64,000 bases of DNA from NCBI GenBank assembly GCA_036320915.1, contig JAXBDG010000018.1, positions 434,001-498,000 of the forward strand, in the 5' to 3' direction. This document shows positions 44,135-55,925 of this stretch, one piece after another. A program made the translations under genes and the position numbers. This stretch comes from Linnemannia elongata (taxonomy: Eukaryota; Mortierellomycota; Mortierellomycetes; Mortierellales; Mortierellaceae). Numbering within the stretch: position 1 is the stretch's first letter; each line of letters starts with the position of its first letter. Under the pieces are notes generated by a model, which was not told the origin of the DNA, did no database searches, and worked only from the letters and a program-made list of their open reading frames with translations.

Positions 44135-46265
44135 CCGTAAAACAACAGCGGTAGTATTCCCACGCAATGATGGCTTGTATGCTCATCTAACACTGCCAAT
44201 TTCTTCTTCAGGCTATAAAACAACTTACAAGAAGATACCAACGACTGGTTTCTGTCCACCACATCATGTAACTCGGAACCAGCTCAAACAAAACGACTTC
44301 AAAAGATGGATAGATCCATACTCATAGCGGCGATCCGAGATAGTTGATCATGATTATTGGCAACATCGAATTTGATGGCTCGCTAATAAACCATGTATGA
44401 CCCTGTACTAGATATACACAAGTCGACCAACAGACAGCTGAGTATTGCATAGTACAGCGCTTGACAACGTTGTCCTGATGCATCAGGGGCTGTGGCAAGC
44501 ACAAACAAGCCGAACACCTCCATGCAATTGTTGAATACGATTGCTGCCATGATGAACCCTATTGCGCAGTATGGTGTGAGAAAAAAATAAGCATTCAACT
44601 TAACAAGTATGGTCAAGACTAAGAGAGGAAGATTTAGCTTCGATTTGACCCACGGCATCTTCTTCATTTCACAAATGACTAATGCATAAAAAGTGAATCA
44701 AGAAACGGTAAACGCTCACTGACAAGGATGATTGCCGGCTACCTTGAATCACTTCCAGTTATCCTGAAGTAGAAACAAAAATGACCCACCGCTTCGACAT
44801 CCGATTCGATATTGTCTCTGGCTTGTCTTCCCCCTCTTCTTCCTCTTCTTCTTCATTTTGTTCCTCTGTTCGATCTTCGCCTCCTCCCTGTCGTTCCTAC
44901 CTCGATAACCTTATCCTTCTTGCCAAGACCTCAGATGGTCCCCTCCAATTCCGCAGCACCATGCATCGCCCATTCTAGTCCCGTCCTGAACCATTTTCAC
45001 CACAAACACAACCACCATAAACTCCATAGAGTCAAAAACCATCAGTTGGATGGATTGAAATTAGGCGAACGTAAACACATCCAGTGTGACAATAGAAATA
45101 CTGTATCTCACATAAATGTCTCTTGTGGATCAGTTCTATGGCCAGATATAGAGGGCGACTCGAGCAGCACCGTCTTGGAACTGTATGAGGCGACTGCTTG
45201 AAAGATGCCCTTGAGCAAGTAGATACAGGTGACAACGATTACCACTCGGTTTATCAATACTATGTTGATCCATCTTTTGACCGCGGCATTTTGATGTGGT
45301 GGTGTGAAATTGAAATCGAGAACGAGATTGTTAGCTGAAAATTGTAAGGGATGTTGTTTTTTTTTTTTTTTTTTCCTTTTCTTTCGATAGCCAAGAAAGG
45401 AGAGGGACGGATAGTACGTTCTTACAATGTACTGATTCAAACCCAAACAAGAGAGAGGAAATGAGAGCGCCCTTCCAAGAATTCTCTTTTTTTTTTTTTT
45501 TTATTGTGTGTGTGGTTTTGTACCACCACCTCCCTTCTTTACCTAGTCAACAGTATTTCTCGCGCATATACCGCGGGAAAGCTTCCCGGTTTACGCTTTT
45601 GTCCAATCATTGTTCGAGTTCGTGATCCTCTCACACTCGGAATGATATCCGTGCAGGTGAGAAAAAAATAAAAGCACAAGTTTGGGACGTTGTATGATTG
45701 GTGCTGTTAAAAGTCGACTGAACTCTAATACTTTTAGGCATCACTTGTGTGCCTGATCTTAAGGTTCGTTAGGATCTTCATTGTTCCTGGACAGAGTCTT
45801 CTACAGCCTGAGCAATGCATGATTGCGGCCGCCACTAGACCGCAGTAAAGGTGCTATTCTTTAGGAGTTGAAAGTAGGCACAGGAGAACCATACATAAGT
45901 ACAATCAAGGCCTTTGTAAGGCCCTAATGAACAAGAGAGACCTGAGTGGGCGTTGAGTGTACTGTTGCTCTCATAGTCTATCCATCGAATCTGCCTTGTG
46001 TTCTTTTATTATATCGAAAGGCGTAAATTTTAGTCTCAAGGAGCGCCCAAGGGTTGGTTAACGTTGGCGAGCGCACTGGACCAGTTCGAACTCTCACAAA
46101 TTCAGTCCTGCAAGAAGGCCATTCGGGTATGTTCCGAATGCGGATATGTTCCGTGCAAGCGCCATCGAGGGCAAAGGTGGAATACAAATTTCGAAGTTTC
46201 CGATGCTTCTTAATAGTATAATTGAACACAAACCTTTCGTTGGGTTCAAAGAGTCGTGCTCGCTC
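44135..46265 (-). pseudogene. Decayed multi-pass membrane-protein gene (inverted duplicate, left copy)
   Basis: The reverse complement aligns with 57735-60025 along its whole length. Readable pieces in order are FELN/P..FVFNYTIKKH, RKLRNLYSTFALDGAC and IPEWPSCRTEFVRV (46250-46070), then NAAVKRWINIVLINRVVIVV, TCIYLLKGIFQAVASYSS (45300-45160), DSMEFMVVVFVVKMVQDG (around 45000), LPLLVLTILVKLNAYFF and AIGFIMAAIVFNNCMEVFGL (44640-44510), then CQALYYAILSCLLVDL. The hydrophobic stretches suggest several membrane spans. Stop codons and frame breaks interrupt most exons, and the frame TGSYMVY ends in TAG where the other copy also has a stop. Original function unknown. Confidence 0.72.
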
Positions 46266-46676
46266 TTGCAAGGCACTCATGGAGGCAGCACCCTCATGCG
46301 ACCCCCAAATGACCCGCAGAAGCCAAAGATTATTCCTGAGCATTTTCTGGACCCTGTCGTTGTCCCTTCAGTTATGTAGCCTCAGTCTCCATCCATGTCT
46401 TCCATTTTTCAGCCTTTCAAATTCGGTTAGTTTGCCTTCTGAACTTTCAGAAAAGCGCTCCTGGGCGCAAAAGTTCACATCACCATCGCTTGTTTCGTAT
46501 AAAGAGGATGCGATTCTCAGTCAATTCTCTTTTTTTTCCTCTCTTTTTTTCTCCCTTGTCCATCACCTGTTGAGAACCATCGCTGTCATCCTCGTCATCC
46601 CCATCCTTCTGTCATCCTTTTCCATCACTTCTTTGAAGAAATCCTCCTGTATATTTTTCCTCACCACCTATCTGTA

Positions 46677-46712
46677 TACCTATTTCTCTACCTATTTCTT
46701 TACTTATTTCTC
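46677..46712 (+). repeat. 12-bp tandem repeat in the OPT promoter/leader
   Basis: Three consecutive near-copies of TACCTATTTCTC end 28 bases before the start codon of the OPT gene. It is pyrimidine-rich, as fungal leaders often are. Confidence 0.75.
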
Positions 46713-46739
46713 TACCCAACATCCGCCACTTTATTTACG

Positions 46740-48902
46740 ATGGCCACACAAAACGAAAAGTCAGAATACAGCGACTTTCCCAACGAGAAGTCCACTTCTC
46801 TTGATGGCGTTGAGAATAAGATCGATCTCCACGAGGAGGAAGATGAGTTCATTGACGAGCCTAAGCAGTTTACTGTGTATGTGCCTAGTTGACCATTCCG
46901 CATTACTTTTCCACTTGCATATTCCGCTCGTCGACTTCCTCTAACCTTTTATGTATTTTACTTTTATGCTCACAGGCGTGCAGTTCTTGTTGGATCCCTT
47001 TTGGGACTTGTCGTCGCTGCCAGTAACATGTACACGGGTCTCAAGGCCGGATGGACCTTCGGAGCAGCTTTGTGGGGCTCCATCTTTGGTTTCTTGCTCT
47101 TGAAGCTCTTGACTCGTATCACCGGTGGTGTTTTTGGCCCCAAGGAGAACACTGTCTGCCAGACTGCCGCAACCGCTGCCGGAGGACTCTCTGCTGGATT
47201 CATCACTGCCATTCCTGCCATGTATCGTATGGGTCTTATGGGCGATAGACACCCCAGGGAAGATGTCGTTGCACTGTTGCTCTGGTCCATTTGCTCGGCC
47301 TTCTTTGGCATGTTCTTCGCTGTCCCTCTCCGCACCCACTTTGTTATCAACCAAGACCTGGTCTTCCCTACCCCCCGTGCCGCTGCTGAGACTATCAAGA
47401 GTTTGCACAGAGCCGGTTCAAGCGCCGCCAAGGATGCTAGGGAATCTGGCATCGTCATGGGAGCATCATTCGTCATTTCGATGGTCTGGGGTACCCTCGC
47501 CCATTTCGTTCCTGGTCTCCTGGGCGATCTTCACATTCTCTACTACATGGGCAAGTCCGCTGCTAACACGGCCCTCATGAACGCTGATGAAATTTGGGGA
47601 TGGTACTTCTCCTGGGACTTTGCCTTCCTTGGTGCTGGTTTGATGACCCCCGGAAGCACCGTTTTCTCCTTCATGGCCGGATCCATCACTGCTTTCGGTA
47701 TTGCTGGACCCTTGATGATGGATGCGGAGTACTTGTGGGGCAAAATGGGTTTCCCTCGCGAACCAGAATATGCACCTACAACCGTTGCCTCTGCCCAGTC
47801 CTGGTTCATCTGGCCTGGCATTGCCATGATGGTCTTTAGTTCATTTTCGGAGCTCGGTGCCAACTGGCGCTCTCTTTACTTCTCGCTCCAGGTCGTCGGT
47901 CGTGAAGGTCGCAACATTATCCGCAAGCTGAGTAAAAAGGAACCCCTGGCTGTCTACGCAGCTAACCATGTCTCCAAGGATACCACCCCTGAGCATGAGC
48001 AGATCCCTACCTCTTGGTGGGTTAGTGGCCTGCTTGTTTCGACTCTCTTCACCGTCTTGGTCATGTACTTCAACTTCCAGGTCCCTGTGTATGCCACTAT
48101 TGGAGTGGCCTTTTTGTCCTTCTTCCTCGCTTTTGTCGGTCTCCAGTCCACCGGTGAGACAGACATCAACCCCACCGGCGCTATTGGTAAGGTCACTCAG
48201 CTTGTCTTCGCTCGCATCCCCGGCGCCGACATCAAGATCGTCCAGAAGACAAACTTGATGTGTGCCAACATTGCCGCTGCCGCTTGCTCTCAGGCTGTCG
48301 ACATGGTTTCCGACCTCAAGACCGCTCAATTGACCAAGGCCTCGCCTCGTGCCATGTTGGGAGCCCAGTTTATCGGTTCCATCTTCGCCATTGCCATTGC
48401 TATTCCCTTGTTCTTGCTCTATGCCGCTGCCTACCCTTGCATTCTGGTCGAGCCTACCAAGGGCGCGCTGTGCCAATTTCCTACCCCTGCCGTCACTGCC
48501 TGGGCTAACGTGTGCAAGATTTTGACTGGCGGTGGCACGATTCCCAAGGAAGCTATGATCGCAACTATCGTTCTTGGCCTCGTGTCCGTTCTTAACGTCA
48601 TCATCCGTGTCAAGTTCGTACCCGACGCGTGGAAGCCTTACTGGCCCAACATGAACGCCTTTGGTCTCGGTTTCGTCAACACCGGAGTCAACACTCCCTG
48701 CTGCATGTTGATCGGTTGGTTTATCGGTCAGTTGTGGTTGAAGTTTGGCAAGCCCTCGCATGGTCGCTTGATGTACTCTGTCGCCGCCGGCCTGATCTCC
48801 GGTATTGGTATCGCTGGTGTGATCAAGGCTGCCTTCACCGTCGGCGGCGTTCCAGGCAAAAACGTCATTATTGGCTGCGGTCCTAAAGGAGATCTGTGTT
48901 AA
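46740..48902 (+). CDS. OPT-superfamily oligopeptide transporter
   Basis: Exons 46740..46876 and 46976..48902, joined across a 99-bp GT-AG intron with a split Val codon, give 687 aa. The first 45 residues are an acidic cytosolic tail; from residue 47 the protein is almost entirely hydrophobic, with about 14-16 membrane spans. Family-like features are SNMYTGLKAGWTFGAALWGS in the first hairpin and NTVCQTAATAAGG soon after, and the late PNMNAFGLGFVNTGVNTPCC. OPT proteins import small peptides or metal chelates with protons across the plasma membrane; the substrate cannot be read from sequence. Reading frame is clean to the stop. The long minus-strand frame opposite it is a codon shadow. Confidence 0.93.
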
Positions 48903-49002
48903 TAATCAATTTTTTTGAATGTAGAACTTAAAAATGATCCTTGCAATATAAAAATATTTAATTTTAGTAACAGCGATCAAGTTGAAGTCTTTGTTTCATT
49001 TG

Positions 49003-49480
49003 TCCTCGAATGCCTTATGGAGGAGCTCAGGGGAGCCTCCGTTTTTGTCGATTGAGAACTCTTCAAGCGCGAGGAAGCGGGCATGGCTATGGAATTCGGG
49101 AAGTCCGATGGATCGATGGATACGGGCACAGACTCTCTTGGATTGTTCTCTGGAGAAGACGGATTTTGTGCTGGATCTTGAGAGAGGGTTAGTAGTAGCA
49201 GTCAATTTGTGTTGTCGTCCTTTTGTTGTTGTAGTTGAGAGAGAACTAAATTTGTGAATGAAGAAGACTGTCTGATAGTCGAATGAAGATGAGGTGTATT
49301 TTTGTTGAGAAAAGAGGAATTGTGCCTGACATTGGCCGCCTTTACATCCTTTTCGCTCTCTCACTCTTCTTTCTCCGTCCTTCCTCCAATCTTCTTTTCT
49401 CCCTTCCCTTTAAATGACCATTTCGATGATCATTTGGCCAATAAAAAATGACTTGATCTGACCAAGAGCATTCTTCCACT
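49003..49480 (-). pseudogene. Pirin 5' fragment with leader (copy 5)
   Basis: Minus strand reads TATTNPLSRSSTKSVFSREQ, then IHRSIGLPEF, RFLALEEFSIDKNGGSPE and FEDK, matching the first 65 or so codons of pirin copy 1. The start codon has become TTG, the HPH metal motif is changed to LLHKAFE, and similarity stops right after that motif. Upstream to about 49480 the leader is still recognisable (TTGACCAAG-type words and CCAATAAAAAATGACTTGATC shared with copy 4). It lies 100 bases beyond the OPT gene, tail to tail. Confidence 0.85.
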
Positions 49481-52400
49481 ATCAGCCTTGCTTTGTTTGA
49501 GTGGCATTGAGGCAATTGAGGGCTAACAACGTTGCGGACGATTAAACTTGCTCGCTTTCACCAATTCTGACGCACCTTCCACGATCGACTTTTCTTTGTC
49601 GGAGTGGCGTTGAGTTAGCTGAGAGCTTGCTTTTTTTATTTCTTTTTTTAAACTATCAAACTACCAACCTTTGGGGCACACGGCTCGCGGTCTCCTCGCG
49701 GTGTGCCCTAGACTGTAGGTTCTTGAGGTGGGGGCCCACAGATAGACAGTGAGCCAACTGATAAAATCCCCCCCCCTTATTTTTTTACCCAACGTTTTTA
49801 TTTCTTGTTCTCTGATGATTGAAAAACTTGAATGAGAATAAAGAGTGGATATGGCGTGAATGGGACTGAGCCGGCATCTGAAAATGACTTGAACTCTTGC
49901 TCTGATACTTCTTTGCAAGATACATCTAGTCGGTGAGTTGAATAATTAGATCCAATGCATTCTAGTTACGAAGACGGATAGGATGATCTTGATTATGGCA
50001 GCTATTCATCGTTGAGCAAGATGGTTTATTCGTTACGAGAATTTTATTTTTCGTGTCGTTTGAAGGAATTTTTGGGAAGCGGGAACAAGAAATGGAGAAG
50101 GAAAAAAGAGAACAATGAGAACAAAAGCCTGAAAGAGGATGAAGAGAAGGAAAAGAGAACAAAGAGAACAAGAAAAGAGGACAAAATGAGGAGGACAAGA
50201 AAACAAGTATGGGAAATAGAATATCACTGCCAAAGAAAAGGGATAAGGTCGATGAATGTGCGTGTATAGGTTGTATGCACGGAAAGATTGGTGTGAGTTA
50301 GCTGATGTGAAGGAAGAGAGCTGAGGATAGATGAATTGCTTGCTAGTCAGAAGTGACAAAACAAATCAAACTTATGGCGCGTTCGGTAAAAAGGGGAAGA
50401 GAATAATTCTCGCGAAAACCTGAGAACCAGTCTAAAATGTGCCACACTTTCTCTCTTCTCCTGTCCTTCTTGTTGTAGTCGTTTCTTATCCTTGTATCAT
50501 CTTCCTACACACGCACTCACACCTCACTTGTGGCACTGTTTGGGCGAAAAATGTTAGAGACAGAAGAAGAGGGTGAGAATTAGAGTAATGTGAAGACTGC
50601 AGGTTAGTTATTCGCAGAATTCATGTTCATATTTTTTTTTTTTTTTTGGCTATCAGAAACGTTGCAGGAGTCGACTTTCGGTAACATTGCGCCCGAAGCA
50701 CCCAGTTTAAAGTTTTGCCGTTATTTTGTGGCCTTTTTCAATAAATTTTTGTCCTGGAGAGTGAACATGCAGGCGGAGAGGGAAAATGCGATGTAAAAAG
50801 GCGGTGCTCAATACGAAAACATCCGGGAAGATGCATCGGATACCAGTCGCTGTGAATGCCGCCTATGGGTACGAAGATAAGCTCAACTTGCCAACGGAAC
50901 TTTTTGCCGAAAAAAAAGCCAACAATATCTTATTGTTGTATTTATTCATGTGTAACACGCCCTGCCGACAAAGGAAGACCACAGAAGTGCGTCCGATGCT
51001 CCTGAAACTTACTGTCCTTTCTTGTTTTTCTTGGCGCGAAATTGAGATACGATCCACTAAAACCACAACTTGAATAACGAGAAACCTCGATCCATCAAAG
51101 TAGAATGGGTAGCCCGGATATTATTCCAGTCATGCACACAGCCCAATTACTTTACAATCTTCACTGTAGTTCAAAAATTAAAAGGTTTCTGCTGTATATT
51201 GTTTTTAAACTTGGGACGAGAGGGATAATACTGTCCAACATAAAAAAACAAGAACAATGGTCTGGTGCTATCTGTACGCAGTCTCGCCTTGCTTCCTCTC
51301 TCACAAACACCCTCTTGACCGAAACTCAGCAGTCGGGTGTGGTTAGTGGTATTCATGCATAGGATAGTAGAACGAACGTTGCGAGAGCATTGAAGGAAGA
51401 GAATAGGTAATATGCTGAAAGGTAGGAGGGAGGGGTCAACACAGATACAGGCAATATTCGTCTCTATCCCACCATAAGCTAAGTGAGAAGAGCAACGTCA
51501 GTACGTTGGCAGAGGTCACCTCAATTTTCACGAGGTGATGCATCTCGAGAAGAAAGAAGAGAATGTCAGACAGGTAAACGGACAGACGATGCGATTCTAA
51601 TTATTTTTCTATGCGAGAGAACTGTGAATGACATGAAGATTGTGTCGGTGTGTGTGATTTCAAGGTGGGAGGTAACAATTACCCCCACTCAGAAAAATTG
51701 CGACAGCCTTATTTCGAAGCCAAGTGAGCAGGTTTTGCTAAGGAGACAACTACCCCCGCGTTTCCTATAGAGAGGCGGACGTGAGGTATATTTCACGTAC
51801 GAGGGCTATTTGTTCTGCAGTCGAACAGTTCATCAGAACGATAAATACCATCATCAAAAGAAGGGAGAGTACCGTAGGATCCACACCCTGAGCAATACGA
51901 GTGGAGAGTCCTAGGGCTACTTCATGGTCAACTGAGCAAACGCCCTCAGTTCGCCATCTACTTTCCTCTCCTCCGTCAACACAAGGAATGTTTTATGATA
52001 ACGCTGACTGCTACATGGTCTCATGGTAGTATAAGAGAATGAAATTGGGCTGTGTGCATGAAGGGAAAGAAAATCTAGGTTATACAGTCACTTTGATGGA
52101 TCGGGGTCCTTGGCATTCACGTTCCTAGTTTTAGACCTTCCTGTGGATCGTTCTTTTCTTCATACCAAGAGGAAAAGAAAAGTGCAGGAAGTAACAAAGG
52201 CAACGAAAAGCCCCTGTTTCCCCCCGTTAATCAGATAAGGTAGAAGGAGCCACATATCGGCACCGCCCAATTAACAGCACCATTGTCTTTTTGTCCTTAG
52301 TGCATGGTCATTCATGAAAAATAAAGCAATATGATATCGTTAGCTACTTTTTTGTCAAGAGTCTTTCATTGGTCAGTTGAGCCTTCTTCTTACCCATTGT

Positions 52401-53023
52401 TATTCGCCTCCATCAATCTGCTTTTTCTTCCTCTTCCCTCTCGAGGATAGCTAGCCTCTTTCGTCATTTGGTTCTTCTCCGCCCTGCAATCGCATCTTCA
52501 GGTCACCAACACTACAACCTTGCATCACTAAAAAGCAAACTTTAAATCGGTTTTGACATGATGGCTTGAAGGCTCCAACGGTCATCCAATGAAACTTTAC
52601 TGCCCAATCATTACTCATTTTAACGGAAAGCGGTTTCTGCGCTGACTGACTGAAGCATATTCATGCAGTGTTGACACACTCTCCTCTTTTCTCTCTCGCT
52701 TGGTCTTTAACAGGTCTCCCATAAGCAACTTCAATGGGCGTTTTATCTATACAAAGCTCAGTCAATTGTCAATGGCAAATACGATTTGTATAGCCTAGGT
52801 TGGCATCATGCCACGGGGCAATCGTAAAAATTCACAATTTAATCACTCGACTTTCTAAGCAAAGAAAATAGTATGGGGCAGCATTGAGTATAATGTCTTC
52901 CCGGGTCATCGTTTTCGAGTATATAAAGGACACTTGCCACCCAGTCAACCATCCCTCATCACAACACACATCCTCCTCACAAACACATCCTCTCCTCTTC
53001 ATTAACCCCACCTGTATCAAAAG
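49481..53023. other. 3.5-kb region without a recognised gene
   Basis: No frame here has motifs or convincing splicing. An imperfect inverted repeat pairs about 51083-51150 with 52045-52105 (shared words CGATCCATCAAAGT and TCATGCACACAGCCCAAT). A small hairpin, TCACCTC...GAGGTGA, lies at about 51516-51538. On the minus strand 51780-51910 reads a Gly/Cys-containing open stretch (GSYGTLPSFDDGIYRSDEL) with a stop on either side that could be a decayed exon. The right 500 bases are the promoter of the small secreted gene. Confidence 0.4.
52919..52928 (+). promoter_or_regulatory. TATA box of the small secreted-protein gene
   Basis: GTATATAAAGG lies about 100 bases upstream of the start at 53024 and is a near-consensus TATA element, suggesting strong, inducible expression. 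Confidence 0.6.
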
Positions 53024-53563
53024 ATGAAGTTCTCTGCTTTGATCGCTGCCCTCGCCGCCGCCACCGTTGCCACTGCCTTGCCTACTGGCGATTCAGCCCT
53101 GTAAGTCACCTATAGCTATGTCACCGTACTCATCTTCAACTTCCTGTGTAATAAAAAATCACGACACCTTGAACTAACTACGCCTCACTATTCTTACTCC
53201 TACTTAATACTCTCGCTTGGGGATGGATGAGATAGCGCTCTGGAGAAGCGCGCTTGCCGCGACACGACTTTGTCTTGGGAAGTCTTTCTTGGACCTTACG
53301 CCGGTAGTTTCAGGAACAAGTTCACGCTTGAGGTGAACAGTGTCTACAAGGGCTCCTTTGAGTTTGTCGCCGCTCCCAACGCCGCTATCAACAACTGCAA
53401 CAACTCATTCTGTGTCAAGGGTCGGGGAGCTTACTACACCGACGCTATTACCCTGGTTTACAAGGGCAGAGAGTACCCCAAGTCCAAGAGAGACCACACT
53501 GGACCCACTCCCCCCAACGGTGTCGGTGGCGTCTATGAGTACTATGACTGCGTTCAGGTCTAA
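53024..53563 (+). CDS. Small secreted protein with Kex2-like processing site
   Basis: Exons 53024..53100 and 53236..53563, joined across a 135-bp GT-AG intron with a split Leu codon, give 134 aa. Residues 1-18 are a signal peptide (MKFSALIAALAAATVATA). A short propeptide ends in LEKR, a Kex2-type dibasic site, so the mature protein would start at ACRDTTLSW and be about 102 residues. It has four cysteines (one at its start, NNC, SFC and DC near the end), fitting two disulphides, and is rich in Tyr, Gly and Asn. I recognise no family. Small secreted proteins of this build can be effectors, wall proteins or antimicrobials; the sequence does not decide. Confidence 0.88.
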
Positions 53564-53639
53564 ACTCGAACGATTCGTCTTTTGTCTTCACTTTCCTCTT
53601 TTTTCATTCTCATTTTGAGACTTCTTGGTTCTTAATAAA

Positions 53640-55160
53640 AGGCATGCTAACAAAAGTACCTCTGTTAACTGTGTTATCAATATCGCTAAGTGTATGCAAG
53701 GAAAGCGAAATGATGTGACAAGACATTCGAGTAACGAAAAGAAACAAAGATGTCAGCGTTATCACTCCAACTTAGATTAAGAAATTTTGATCGTCCGCAA
53801 GGTTGCTATTTATTACTTTTACGCTCTACATTATGGAGCGAAAAGAATTTGTCGCATCGTCCCCTATGATCAAGCTTGATGGTCGTTCAACTCTTGACAT
53901 GATCAGCTATCTTGGTACGTTCGATCGACCATTGGTATGATCGGTCACTTCAGGATGTGAGTGCCTTTGTCCAAAGATGTTAGTTAATTACCCCTGAATT
54001 TGGTCTCAGCCACACCCACAGCACATGTATAGTCGCAACAGCCCAAATACTCTGATCATCGCTTGGTAACCCGAATACATACCCATAAGCACCTTCTTCT
54101 GCCTTTTTCCTGTCTTTGCTCCGACTTTGTCCTAACCTGTGACGTGTCTTTGTTCTGCTCTTGTTCTGCTTTGTCCCGTCATGTCCTGTCTTTGCCTTGT
54201 GTTCGCCTTCCAGACCTGGATTTTCAAATCCCCATCTGCCCTGTCTGCTCCGTCGAGATTCGCAACAGTCCGCTTTGTATCAAAGTCGACCAGGATCAGT
54301 TTTTTATCGACGAAGAATCTCTATAAATTAGTGTGCTCAATAAACGGGTCAACAACAACGACCTTATTTCTCGTCTTTCTTTTCCTCCTCAATTTTGACT
54401 CTTTCAAATCAGGCTTGATTGTGCGGTCGTGAACAAGTCCCTTGCCAAGAGATTGGAAGAACTCCTGGGCCTCAACAAGAGCTCGTAGGTTGGCCACAAG
54501 GAATTTGCTGCATTTTTGATGTTTGGGTGCTCTTGGAAACTTTTGCTGGGCTGCCGACTTTTGGTGGTGGGATGTTTTCCTTGCTATCCTTCATGCACGC
54601 CGCACGCCGCTTGACCACCAATCCGGGCGAAACATGGAGCGTCTTTTTCCATCTGCCGTGTCGATCTGCCTATAAACAACTGTGTTTTGCTATTGTCTTT
54701 AATTGACTTGGAAAGAGGCTTCATGGCGCCCAGCTGAGACTGGATGAGCGTGTAGAATGATGTACAAGAGAGAGTGATTGCAAAAGGTAAAGTGAAGGAA
54801 GAAAAATGAAGCATGATAAAAAGGATGTAAAAACGCTTCGAACATGACCGCATATTTTTTTAAGTATGACAAAAATGGTCACAGGGACCTTGTATTGATG
54901 AACTAGCAACAGGGATAAACAAAAATATGGACTCCGAAGTACTCTCTGGCAACGATGGTTCAGCAATGACTAAGGATAATGTATGATATAGAGAGGTGGA
55001 ATGTTAATGGGATCGTTTGGGGAAAAAACGAGGAGATTGGTCAAAAAGTAGGATTTGTGCGGCGATTTTTGTCAAGCCCGATAAAACATAAAACTCTGTA
55101 TATCATCAAGGCAATACAGATAAACTCTTACTGGATGTAATCGCGACTTATCATATTAGT
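53640..55160. other. Intergenic region, possible ORF remnant
   Basis: Around 54340-54530 the minus strand keeps an open stretch reading ANLRALVEAQEFFQSLGKGL and then a basic KLRRKRKTRNK. It has no start codon or splice partner that I can support and may be a relic. The rest is AT-rich with short TTTGTCCTG/TTCTGCTC-like repeats near 54115-54200. Confidence 0.35.
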
Positions 55161-55162
55161 GA

Positions 55163-55882
55163 CTAGATATGAACACCAGTGCACCATGGATTAGGACCTC
55201 GAACACAGAGATGACCGTCGTCGCCCAGCTGGAGCTTGTAGTCGCCAAGATCACCCCTCGATGGAGTACAGGCGACATTATCTGCGTTTCTGTTTCTGAC
55301 ACAGAACTTTCCATCACGCCCCAGAACGGCAGTAAAAGGTCCATCAGATCTAGGAGTACTATGGAGAGCCCAGAACACTTTGCCTTTTCTCTTGACCACA
55401 ACGTTTCCATCAGACTGAAGAACAGCAGTGAACTCGCTAGATTCGGACAGTAAGAACAACGTGACCAGCACTCCACCTTCAGGCTTTGTTGGCTTGGGAA
55501 TGATCAACCAGAAGGGAATGATGCTATCGTATCCAAGGCAATTGACGCTCGCGTGAGATGTAGAGGAGCCGAACTTGCCACTTCGGTGGTCTGTCGCTTG
55601 GCCATGTCTGCAGGGACTGTCTCCCAGGCTCCTAAGCAAAGCACTTGCTACATCTCGCTTAAAGACTCCACTAGTACTGCAGATGCACAAGTAGTTCTCG
55701 GCATAATCTTGCCCATTATTAGCCAGATGATGTACACATCGAGCAGCTGCATTCGAATAGCGGTGATTGACGCCGTTATTCTCACCGCAGATCACCTCTA
55801 CCTCCACAGCGGCATCAATAACAGGAATGATCACCGCAGTAATACTCAACACAACAGCAGCAAGAGATAGCAAGAGACGCAT
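55163..55882 (-). CDS. Secreted protein with a B-lectin (bulb-type) domain
   Basis: Single exon, 239 aa. Residues 1-24 are a signal peptide (MRLLLSLAAVVLSITAVII core). Residues about 25-130 form a cysteine-containing domain that I cannot name (ICGENNG, YLCICSTSG, SPCRHG). From about 140 the protein has the three-fold pattern of monocot-mannose-binding-type lectins: AVLQSDGNVVVKRKGKVFWA, then AVLGRDGKFCVRNRN, then LQLGDDGHLCVRGP and a final WCTG. The first repeat keeps Q-x-D-x-N-x-V but has K where the mannose site needs Y; later repeats deviate more, so sugar specificity may differ. A TATA element (TATTTATATATA on this strand) lies 32-43 bases upstream of the start. Extracellular carbohydrate binding is the likely role. 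Confidence 0.85.
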   Translation of the reverse strand: MRLLLSLAAVVLSITAVIIPVIDAAVEVEVICGENNGVNHRYSNAAARCVHHLANNGQDYAENYLCICSTSGVFKRDVASALLRSLGDSPCRHGQATDHRSGKFGSSTSHASVNCLGYDSIIPFWLIIPKPTKPEGGVLVTLFLLSESSEFTAVLQSDGNVVVKRKGKVFWALHSTPRSDGPFTAVLGRDGKFCVRNRNADNVACTPSRGDLGDYKLQLGDDGHLCVRGPNPWCTGVHI

Positions 55883-55913
55883 AATAGCAGATCAGTGATA
55901 ATAATATCAAGCC

Positions 55914-55925
55914 TATATATAAATA
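55914..55925 (-). promoter_or_regulatory. TATA box of the B-lectin gene
   Basis: Minus strand TATTTATATATA ends about 32 bases upstream of the start codon, so transcription would begin almost at the ATG and the leader must be very short unless another start is used. Confidence 0.5.

Noticed and set aside
47841..48761. Minus-strand 306-codon frame inside the OPT gene
   Set aside because: Codon shadow of the transporter; composition is the reverse complement of its hydrophobic codons.
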